The notes below the pieces were generated by a model, which was given only the letters and a program-made list of their open reading frames with translations, made no database searches and was not told the DNA's origin. 64,000 nt of DNA, taken from positions 2,728,001-2,792,000 of the forward strand of contig OY969722.1 in the NCBI GenBank assembly GCA_963702165.1. The letters are read 5' to 3'. The stretch is from Terrimesophilobacter sp963702165 (GTDB lineage: Bacteria; Actinomycetota; Actinomycetes; Actinomycetales; Microbacteriaceae). The position numbers were made by a program, and so were the translations under genes. Below are positions 33,486 to 40,557 of the stretch, one piece after another; position 1 is the stretch's first letter; the number at the start of each line of letters is the position of its first letter.

Positions 33486-34190
33486 ATGGCCGCCAGACGC
33501 ATCGTGATCCTCACCGGGGCCGGCGTGTCGGCCGAGTCGGGCATCCGCACCTTCCGCGCCGCTGACGGCCTGTGGGAGGAACACCGCATCGAGGACGTCG
33601 CCACCCCGGAGGGATTCGCTCGCAACCCGGAGCTGGTCCACCGGTTCTACAACGAACGGCGACGGCAGCTCGTCAGCGGCGACGTGCATCCGAATGCGGC
33701 GCACCTCGCCCTCGCCCGGCTCGAAGCCGAGCACCCCGGCGAGCTGCTGCTCATCACCCAGAACATCGACGACCTGCACGAGCGCGCCGGATCCCGCAAC
33801 GTGCTCCACATGCACGGGGAACTGCTCCGGATGCGCTGCACCCGCTGTGGGGCCGTCCACGAGATCAGCGGCGACATCCGAACTGAGGATCACTGCCCCG
33901 CCTGCGGCGCCACCGGCACTCTGCGCCCGCACGTCGTCTGGTTCGGCGAGCTGCCGCTCGAGTTGGACGCGATCTTTGACGCACTCGAGGCGTGTGACCT
34001 GTTCGCCGCGATCGGGACATCCGGGAACGTCTACCCGGCCGCCGGCTTCGTGAGCGTGGCAGCCGACGCAGGCGCCCACACCGTCGAGCTCAACCTCGAA
34101 CCGTCGGAGGTGAACTCGGCGTTCGACGAGGTACGGCTGGGCCCTGCCACCGAGCAGGTGCCCTCCTGGGTCGACGACCTCCTCACCTGA
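33486..34190 (+). CDS. cobB: NAD-dependent protein deacylase, sirtuin (CobB/Sir2 class III type)
   Basis: Removes acyl groups from lysines using NAD+. Seen in order: G-A-G-V-S-A-E-S-G-I-R-T-F-R (NAD site), F-Y-N-E-R-R, Q-N-I-D-D-L-H-E-R-A-G, catalytic His in M-H-G-E-L, a four-Cys zinc site (C-x-x-C and C-x-x-C), V-V-W-F-G-E-L and G-T-S-G-N-V-Y-P-A-A. The Tyr and Arg in Y-N-E-R-R match the Y-x-x-R pair that reads succinyl/malonyl groups in SIRT5-like class III sirtuins, so desuccinylase activity is likely. 234 residues. It stands alone, starting 40 bp beyond the 5' end of the divergent tRNA gene. Confidence 0.92.
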   Translation: MAARRIVILTGAGVSAESGIRTFRAADGLWEEHRIEDVATPEGFARNPELVHRFYNERRRQLVSGDVHPNAAHLALARLEAEHPGELLLITQNIDDLHERAGSRNVLHMHGELLRMRCTRCGAVHEISGDIRTEDHCPACGATGTLRPHVVWFGELPLELDAIFDALEACDLFAAIGTSGNVYPAAGFVSVAADAGAHTVELNLEPSEVNSAFDEVRLGPATEQVPSWVDDLLT

Positions 34191-34204
34191 CGGTGACAGC
34201 CGTT

Positions 34205-34260
34205 GAGTCGGGAGTAGTTGCCCAATTGAGCGCTGCCATAAGGGCAACTACTCCCGACTC
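34205..34260. terminator. 19-bp perfect inverted repeat between convergent genes
   Basis: GAGTCGGGAGTAGTTGCCC (34205-34223) and its exact complement (34242-34260) flank an 18-nt loop. It lies 14 bp after the sirtuin stop and 23 bp before the facing hydrolase stop. It could terminate both. Its sequence is not related to the other palindrome families in the window. Confidence 0.6.
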
Positions 34261-34283
34261 GATGGGATGTGGGGGAGGCCGGC

Positions 34284-35141
34284 TCAGATCGCGGTCGTCA
34301 TGGTGAGCTGCAGACCGCCGTCGACCTCGTCCAGCGTGAGCGTCGCGCGCAGCCCCGCCAACTCGGCGAGGGATGTCGCGTGCGTCCCGCCGCAGGGGAT
34401 GCTCGCCTCACCGTCGGTCAGCTCCGCCACCCAGGACCGGCGGTCGGTCAGGCGCTCGCCGTCGCGGTCGATCCGGATCGGCGCAGCAGTGGCGACCCAG
34501 CCCTCCAGAGCCGCGTTCACCGCATCCTGAATCGCAGGCAGGTCCTCAGCGAGCCCGTCGGTGGTGAAACCGCGCTTGCGCAGCGACTTGCCGAGCCGGT
34601 AGGTGTCGACCGAGCCGTGTTCGACGATGGTCGAGGTTTCGTTCGCCTCGGCATCGAAGTTCGGTGCGCCGAGAGCATCCGGGCGCACCTCCTTGCGCCA
34701 GCGGTCGGTCATCGCCCGGTTCAGCGCGAGGGACGCGAGGTGGCACCCGGTGTGCCCGATCGACAGCGCGCGGCGGTAGTCGCCGTCCACCTCGATCGTG
34801 ACCTCGGCGCCCTCCGCCGGCGCATCCGGAACCAGGTGCGCGACGACGAACGCCCAGCCCTCGGTGCCCTTGCGCACCGGGATGTCGCCGCCGAGGTGCA
34901 GCGCCGCGCCATCCGTCGCCGCAACGATCGCGTCGCTGACGGATGCCTCGCCACCGGCCCAGCGGAGCACCGCCCGGTCGGCGGGCTGGTCGGGCCAGCC
35001 GGCATCCACCGGGTGCACGGGCGTGCGGTCGAGGAGCACCGCGAAGCCCGCGTCAACCGGCTCGACGTGCAGCACCGTCGCGGTGCCGGATGTCGCCCCG
35101 GCCGGGTAGGTGACGATCGTGTCGGTCGTGGGCAGTGTCAA
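34284..35141 (-). CDS. AlaX-like alanyl-tRNA editing hydrolase
   Basis: Metal-dependent hydrolase related to the editing domain of alanyl-tRNA synthetase, which removes wrongly attached Ser or Gly from tRNA-Ala. The zinc ligands are visible as H-T-G-C-H (HxxxH) near residue 130 and C-G-G-T-H near residue 260. An N-terminal beta-barrel precedes the catalytic part. The start is a TTG at 35141, placed 5 nt after a strong AGGAG site; no ATG fits as well. 285 residues, usual for the two-domain form. It is separate from alaS. Confidence 0.85.
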   Translation of the reverse strand: MTLPTTDTIVTYPAGATSGTATVLHVEPVDAGFAVLLDRTPVHPVDAGWPDQPADRAVLRWAGGEASVSDAIVAATDGAALHLGGDIPVRKGTEGWAFVVAHLVPDAPAEGAEVTIEVDGDYRRALSIGHTGCHLASLALNRAMTDRWRKEVRPDALGAPNFDAEANETSTIVEHGSVDTYRLGKSLRKRGFTTDGLAEDLPAIQDAVNAALEGWVATAAPIRIDRDGERLTDRRSWVAELTDGEASIPCGGTHATSLAELAGLRATLTLDEVDGGLQLTMTTAI

Positions 35142-35208
35142 CGTTGCTCCTGTTTGTTATCGATGCGCCCGCTGTGGCGCCCGCATCGATAACAAGCGGG
35201 CGCAACGT
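35141..35208. repeat. Nested intergenic palindrome, family P2 (TTGTTATC subtype)
   Basis: The inner arms TTGTTATCGATGCG (35154-35167) and CGCATCGATAACAA (35182-35195) are perfect. Outer ACGTTGC/GCAACGT arms (35141-35147, 35202-35208) extend it. The left half overlaps the ribosome site and start of the TTG-initiated hydrolase gene, so folding could affect its translation. Confidence 0.6.
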
Positions 35209-35259
35209 CGGGCTAGTTCACTTCAGGGGGTCTCGACGAGCTCGACCAGCGATCGAGAC

Positions 35260-36919
35260 TCACGCGAGCAGCGGGCGCACGCCCGCCTCAAGCGCCAGCA
35301 CCGCAGCCTGCGCGGTCGCCATCCGTTCCTGGGCAGTGCCCTCGGTGCTCGATGCATCCAGATACACCTTGAGCTTCGGCTCGGTCCCGCTCGGACGCAC
35401 GATCACCCGTGACCCATCGGCCAGCCAGTAGCGCAGGATATCGCTGGCCGGGTAGTCGCCGAAGCCGCCCGAGGAAGTCGTCGACCCGGTCGACCGCGAC
35501 ACCGCCGATCGTGGCCGGCGGCGTCGACCGCAGCCGAGCCATCACCCGCGGGATCTCCGCCAGGTCGGTGACCCGCACCGACACCTGCCCGGATGCGAAC
35601 GCCCCGAACTTCTCCGCGAACGCGTGCAGCTGGTCGGTGATGGTGAGCCCCTCCGCCTTCAGCTCTGACACCAGGTCGAGGAACGCTGCCGCGGCCGAGA
35701 TGCCGTCCTTGTCGCGCACCTTGTCCGGGTCGACGAGGTAGCCGAGCGCCTCCTCGTAGCCGAACACGAGCTCCGGCACGCGCGAGACCCACTTGAACCC
35801 GGTCAGCGTGTCGGTGAATCCGAGTCCGTGCTGTCGGGCGACCTCCGCGAGCGCGGTCGAGCTGACGAGCGAGCAGGCGAGGGTGCCGCGTCCACCGGCC
35901 GCCTCGGCCGCGCGCCAACCCAGCAGCGCACCCACCTCGTTGCCGGTCAGGCGGCGCCAGCCATCGGCATCCGGAATCGCCACCGCCAGCCGGTCGGCAT
36001 CCGGATCGTTCGCGATGATCAGCTCCGCGCCGACCCGGGTCGCCGTCGCGAAGGACAGGTCGAGCGCGCCCGGCTCCTCCGGGTTCGGGAACGAGACGGT
36101 CGGGAAGGCCGGGTCCGGCTCACTCTGCTCGGCCACGACCGTCGGCTCGCCGAAGCCGGCGGCGGCGAACACGCGGCGGCTGGTCTCCCACCCGACGCCG
36201 TGCATGGCCGTGTAGACGACGTTGACGGAACCCGGATGCTTCACCACACCGGCCGTGCGGCGCACGTACTCGTCGATCACCGTCTCGTCGGCGATCTCGT
36301 AGTCGTCGGAGCGGCGCAGGTCGGCGACGCTGCCGTGGGCGACCCGGAGGATGTGCTGCTCGATCTCCTGGTCGGCGGGCGAGACGATCTGCGAGCCCTC
36401 GTCGGCTCCGCCGAGGTAGACCTTGTAGCCGTTGTCGCGGGGCGGGTTGTGGCTCGCAGTGACCATCACGCCCGCGCTCACGTCGAAGTGGCGCACCGCG
36501 AACGCGAGCACCGGGGTGGGCAGCAGCCGCGGCAGCAGGATGGCGCGAATGCCGGCGCCGGCCATCAGCTCGGCGGTGTCGGTGGCGAACACTCGGGAGT
36601 TTTTGCGCCCGTCGTAGCCGATCACGACACTCGGATGCGGGCTGCTAGTCAGCAGATACGCGGCGAGGCCGGCAGCCGCTTGCGCGACGACGACCCGGTT
36701 CATCCGGTTCGGCCCGGCCGCGAGCTCGCCGCGCAAGCCCGCGGTGCCGAACTCGAGCCGGGCGCTGAACCGGTTGTGCAGTTCGGAGAGGGCGCGCGCG
36801 TTGTCGGCCTCGGCATCCGCGATCAGCCCGTTGAGCTCGGCGCGGGTCTCGGCATCCGGATCCTGGTCCGCCCAGGCGCGGGCGGACGCGAGCAGCTGGT
36901 CGGTGCTTTGCGCGTCCAT
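35260..36919 (-). pseudogene. Phosphohexomutase (phosphomannomutase/phosphoglucomutase), one frameshift near the C-terminus
   Basis: Interconverts hexose 1- and 6-phosphates. Seen: the catalytic phosphoserine loop in V-T-A-S-H-N-P-P, the metal-binding loop N-D-P-D-A-D-R-L, the sugar-binding G-F-K-W, and the C-terminal phosphate-binding R-P-S-G-T-E-P-K. The last motif is in a different frame. A single extra base near 35,472 (around CTCGGGCGGC) shifts the frame, and the total length is 3n+1. Repaired, it has 552 residues, normal for the actinobacterial PMM/PGM type. It starts inside the stop of the upstream phosphorylase (TGATG). The lesion is probably an assembly error, because all motifs are otherwise conserved. 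Confidence 0.87.
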
Positions 36920-37752
36920 CAGAGCTCCGCGACGATCTTGGCCAGCAGCGCGCTGATCACCGGCTCGGCGGTGCGCCCCGCCTCGATGACCTCGGCGTGG
37001 CTGAGCGGCGTGGTCTGGATGCCCGCCGCCATGTTGGTGACCAGCGACATGCCCAGCACCTCCATGCCGGCTTCACGCGCCGCGATCGCCTCGAGCGTTG
37101 TCGACATGCCCACGATGTGGCCGCCCATGGCCTTCGCCATCTGCACCTCGGCCGGCGTCTCGTAGTGCGGACCGCGGAACTGCACGTAGACGCCCTCGTC
37201 AAGGCCAGGGTCGACCGATTTGGCGAGCGCGCGCAGTCGGGAGGAGTAGAGGTCGGTCAAGTCGACGAACGTTGCACCCTCGAGCGGGGAGTCGGCGGTG
37301 AGGTTGATGTGGTCGCTGATGAGCACAGGCTGGCCGGGCTTCCAGGACTCCCGGATGCCGCCGGCGCCGTTGGTGAGGATCATCACCTTCGCGCCGGTCG
37401 CGGCGGCGGTGCGGACACTGTGCGCCACCCGCCGGACGCCATGGCCCTCGTAGTAATGGGTGCGTGCGCCGATGACCAGCGCTCGCTTGCCGCTGGGGAG
37501 GAGCAGTGAGCGCAGCGACCCGACGTGGCCCTCGAGCGCCGGCTTGCTGAAGCCGGCGATGTCGGTCGCCGGGAACGTGACGGTGGTCTCGCCGATGAGG
37601 TCCGCCGCTTTCGCCCAGCCGCTGCCGAGTGTCAGCGCGATGTCGTGCCGTTCGACGCCTGTGCGCTCCGCGATCTGCTCGGCCGCCTGGCGCGCGACGT
37701 CGAAGGGATTCGCGGCCGGATCGTCCAGCGGATTCGAGTGTTCGTTGATCAT
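36919..37752 (-). CDS. punA: Purine nucleoside phosphorylase
   Basis: Trimeric-type PNP that splits inosine and guanosine with phosphate to base and ribose 1-phosphate. Seen: L-G-S-G-W near residue 43 (phosphate site), R-x-H-Y-Y-E-G-H, L-T-N-G-A-G-G-I, the base-binding Glu in G-P-H-Y-E-T-P-A-E, and G-M-S-T near residue 210. 277 residues. It overlaps the following phosphohexomutase, which fits a salvage unit in which the mutase could act on the pentose phosphate; that link is inference. An 84-bp divergent gap separates it from the quinone reductase gene. Confidence 0.93.
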   Translation of the reverse strand: MINEHSNPLDDPAANPFDVARQAAEQIAERTGVERHDIALTLGSGWAKAADLIGETTVTFPATDIAGFSKPALEGHVGSLRSLLLPSGKRALVIGARTHYYEGHGVRRVAHSVRTAAATGAKVMILTNGAGGIRESWKPGQPVLISDHINLTADSPLEGATFVDLTDLYSSRLRALAKSVDPGLDEGVYVQFRGPHYETPAEVQMAKAMGGHIVGMSTTLEAIAAREAGMEVLGMSLVTNMAAGIQTTPLSHAEVIEAGRTAEPVISALLAKIVAEL

Positions 37753-37836
37753 TGCACCACTCTAAATGACCCGCCCTTTGCGGCATCCGGATGCTGGTGG
37801 CCGCGAGCCGCCTCGCGACTGGGGAAGAATGGTGAC

Positions 37837-39273
37837 ATGGCCTACGAGTTCGAGCGCAAACAACGGATCGCGATTCTCGGTGGAGGCCCCGGGGGATATG
37901 AGGCGGCGCTGACCGCCGCCCAGCTCGGCGCGGAGGTCACCGTGGTCGAGCGCGTCGGGGTCGGCGGGTCGGCGGTGCTGACGGATGTCGTGCCATCCAA
38001 GACGCTGATCGCCACCGCAGAGGCGGCGAAGGCGGTCGAAGGGTCGGTCGACCTGGGCGTGCAGTTCTTCGTGAAGGGCGACAGCGGGCGGGCGCAGAAG
38101 CCCGAGGTCGCCGTCAACCTGGCCGCGGTGAACCGGCGGCTGCTGACCCTCGCCTCCAAGCAGTCAGAGGACATGACCCAGACCCTGGTGCGCGCCGGCG
38201 TGCGGATCATCCAGGGCGACGGCCGGCTCGACGGGCCGCAGCGCATCGTCGTATCGACCGGCAGTGGCAAGAAGCGCGTCGACTTCGACGCCGTGGATGC
38301 CGACACCATCGTCGTCTCGACCGGGGCGACGCCGCGCATCGCGCCCACCGCGCAACCGGACGGCGAACGCATCCTCACCTGGACCCAGGTCTACTCGCTT
38401 GACGAGGTGCCGGAGCGGCTCATCGTGGTCGGCTCGGGCGTGACCGGGGCGGAGTTCGCATCCGCGTACAACGCGCTCGGCTCGAAGGTGACGCTGGTCT
38501 CCAGCCGCGACCAGGTGCTGCCGGGGGAGGACGCCGACGCCGCGCAGGTCATCGAGCGCGTGTTCAAGCGCAACGGCATGACGGTGCTCTCCAAGTCCCG
38601 GATGGCCTCGGTCGAGCGCACGGAGGACGGCGTGGTGGTCACGCTCACCGACGGGCGCACCGTCGAGGGTTCGCACTGCCTGCTTGCACTCGGGTCGATC
38701 CCGAACACGCAGGACATCGGCCTCGAGGAGGCCGGTGTGCAGCTCACCGAGTCGGGGCACATCCGGGTGAACCGGGTGGCGCGCACGTCGATGCCGAGCA
38801 TCTACGCGGCCGGCGACTGCTCTGGGTTCCTGCCCCTCGCATCCGTCGCCTCGATGCAGGGTCGCACCGCGGTCTTCCACGCGATGGGGGACGCGGTGAC
38901 GCCGACCGAGCTGCGCAACGTGACCTCGAACATCTTCACCCAGCCGGAGATCGCGACCGTCGGATGGTCGCAGAAGCAGATTGAGGACGGGCTCGCCCAG
39001 GGCGACATCTACAAGCTGCCGCTCGCGCAGAACCCGCGGGCGAAGATGCTGGGCATCAAGGACGGTTTTGTGAAGCTGTTCGCGCGCACCGGGTCTGGGA
39101 CTGTGATCGGCGGTGTTGTGGTGGCGCCGAAGGCGTCGGAGCTGATCCTGCCGATCGCGATCGCGATCGAGCACCGCCTCACTGTGGACCAGCTGGCGTC
39201 GGCGTTCAGCGTGTACCCGTCGCTGTCGGGCTCGATCACGGATGCCGCGCGCGCGATGCACATCGTGCGCTGA
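37837..39273 (+). CDS. NAD(P)H-quinone dehydrogenase, LpdA-like flavoprotein
   Basis: FAD-dependent pyridine nucleotide-disulfide reductase family, 478 residues. Seen: FAD motif G-G-G-P-G-G-Y-E-A near residue 15, NAD(P) motif V-G-S-G-V-T-G-A-E-F-A-S, FAD site T-S-M-P-S-I-Y-A-A-G-D-C and a dimerisation domain. The usual redox C-x4-C is missing: the segment reads G-G-S-A-V-L-T-D-V-V-P-S-K. That replacement is typical of the mycobacterial LpdA (Rv3303c) type, which reduces quinones rather than lipoamide. The start at 37837 follows a GGGGAAGA site. Confidence 0.88.
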   Translation: MAYEFERKQRIAILGGGPGGYEAALTAAQLGAEVTVVERVGVGGSAVLTDVVPSKTLIATAEAAKAVEGSVDLGVQFFVKGDSGRAQKPEVAVNLAAVNRRLLTLASKQSEDMTQTLVRAGVRIIQGDGRLDGPQRIVVSTGSGKKRVDFDAVDADTIVVSTGATPRIAPTAQPDGERILTWTQVYSLDEVPERLIVVGSGVTGAEFASAYNALGSKVTLVSSRDQVLPGEDADAAQVIERVFKRNGMTVLSKSRMASVERTEDGVVVTLTDGRTVEGSHCLLALGSIPNTQDIGLEEAGVQLTESGHIRVNRVARTSMPSIYAAGDCSGFLPLASVASMQGRTAVFHAMGDAVTPTELRNVTSNIFTQPEIATVGWSQKQIEDGLAQGDIYKLPLAQNPRAKMLGIKDGFVKLFARTGSGTVIGGVVVAPKASELILPIAIAIEHRLTVDQLASAFSVYPSLSGSITDAARAMHIVR

Positions 39274-39333
39274 CCCCCGGCGCCCGCCCGCGAGCGCCTC
39301 CGCACCCCCGCGCACCCCCGCAACACCGCCGCC

Positions 39334-39379
39334 GTTTGTTGACCGCGCCGCGGCTTAAACCGGCGCGCGGTCAACAAAC
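39334..39379. repeat. Intergenic palindrome family P2 (GTTTGTTGACC subtype), copy A
   Basis: GTTTGTTGACCGCGC (39334-39348) and its perfect complement (39365-39379) flank a 16-nt loop containing CTTAAA. The 3' flank TGGCGCACGGAT matches other copies. It follows the quinone reductase gene and precedes the AbiEi-like gene. Confidence 0.7.
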
Positions 39380-39492
39380 TGGCGCACGGATGGCGAGCAG
39401 CCTCATCCTCACCCGCTCTAAGGGACCGGGCCGGTTGCACATACGCAGGGCAGACGCAGTCGAGCGCTTTGAATCGCGGTGAGCATGGTCGG

Positions 39493-40473
39493 ATGCTCAG
39501 CCCCCACCTTCAGGATTGGCGCGACGACCTCATTCTCACTCGAGACATTACGGTGGCTGGTGCGCGAAGCGAGTTCTACAGCGCTGTCAAGCGCGGTGAA
39601 TTCGTCAAGCTGTTCCGCGGCGCGTACGTCTCATCTGACTTGTGGCAGCGTCTGGATGCCGACGAGCGATACCGGACTCGAGTCAAGGCGGCTGCACTCT
39701 TCCTTGAGGAAGCTCCTGTGTTCTGTGACGCCTCGGCCGCCTCACTCTGGCGGCTACCTTGGGTGGGGCACTGGCCGCAACGGGTCCACGCGGTGGTTGA
39801 GGGCGCGACAGGGGGTCGATCGCGAAGCGTCTTCATTCGGCACTCGTTCGACATGCCTGCGGGAGCCGTGGAGATCGACGGGCTCCTTGTGACGACTCTG
39901 GAGCGCACGGTCGTGGACGTGGCGCGAACATTGGACTTCTCCGCCGCAGTCGCGGTTGCGGATGCTGCCCTCCGCCGATCCATGGTGCCGCTTGACAGCG
40001 TGCCGGCAACATCCGTGACGCGCGAGGATCTGGTCCATGAACTGACAAAGGTACCCATGCGCCACGGAACTGCTCGCGCCCGCGCCGTGATCGAATTCGC
40101 GGACGGCGCTGCAGACCGACCAGGTGAATCAATCAGTCGGGTGAGCATCGCAACTGCTCGCCTCCCGAGACCGGTTCTTCAGGCGCCGCTGTATGGTGCC
40201 AGCGGTCGGAGGTGGATCGTCGACTTCTGGTGGCCGGAGTTCAACCTGATTGGCGAGTTCGACGGCAAGGCCAAATATCGAGACGCGGAGTTCCTGCGGG
40301 GACGCACGCCAGAGCAGGCGCTGATGGACGAGAAGGAACGAGAAGACGACCTGCGTGCCAGCGGACGCGGCATGAGCCGTTGGGGTTGGAATGAGGCTCG
40401 ATCACCCGCGCTGCTTCGCCGGAAGCTCGTAGCGGCCGGGCTGAGTCCGGACATCCGCGCGCCAGTTTGTTGA
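39493..40473 (+). CDS. AbiEi antitoxin-like protein with C-terminal nuclease-like domain
   Basis: The N-terminal part (L-I-L-T-R-D-I-T-V-A-G-A, then V-K-R-G-E-F-V-K-L-F-R-G-A-Y-V) is a winged-helix of the AbiEi/type IV antitoxin kind. The C-terminal part has W-I-V-D-F-W-W-P-E-F and E-F-D-G-K-A-K-Y, a D...E-x-x-x-K-like arrangement seen in PD-(D/E)XK/Vsr-like folds. About 326 residues from ATG at 39493; TTG at 39469 is in frame and would add 8. No AbiEii-type nucleotidyltransferase toxin is beside it. Orphan proteins of this design are very common in Microbacteriaceae and their role is unknown. Its stop codon lies inside the P2 repeat that follows. Confidence 0.75.
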   Translation: MLSPHLQDWRDDLILTRDITVAGARSEFYSAVKRGEFVKLFRGAYVSSDLWQRLDADERYRTRVKAAALFLEEAPVFCDASAASLWRLPWVGHWPQRVHAVVEGATGGRSRSVFIRHSFDMPAGAVEIDGLLVTTLERTVVDVARTLDFSAAVAVADAALRRSMVPLDSVPATSVTREDLVHELTKVPMRHGTARARAVIEFADGAADRPGESISRVSIATARLPRPVLQAPLYGASGRRWIVDFWWPEFNLIGEFDGKAKYRDAEFLRGRTPEQALMDEKEREDDLRASGRGMSRWGWNEARSPALLRRKLVAAGLSPDIRAPVC

Positions 40474-40510
40474 CCGCGCGGGCCTTTAAAGCGGCGCGCT
40501 GTCAACAAGC
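40465..40510. repeat. Intergenic palindrome family P2, copy B, overlapping a stop codon
   Basis: The left arm GTTTGTTGACCGCGC (40465-40479) pairs with GCGCTGTCAACAAGC (40496-40510) with two mismatches, around a TTTAAA centre. The TGA in the left arm ends the AbiEi-like gene. The 5' flank ATCCGCGCGCC is the inverse of the 3' flank of the other copies. It lies between convergent genes and may act as a terminator. Confidence 0.7.
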
Positions 40511-40557
40511 GGCGGCGCGGTTGAGTGAAACTGCGGGGCGGGCCAGGGGGCCGCGCC

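Noticed and set aside
39493..40473. Complete AbiE toxin-antitoxin pair
   Set aside because: The gene downstream is the convergent carboxylase alpha chain; no nucleotidyltransferase-type AbiEii toxin is adjacent.
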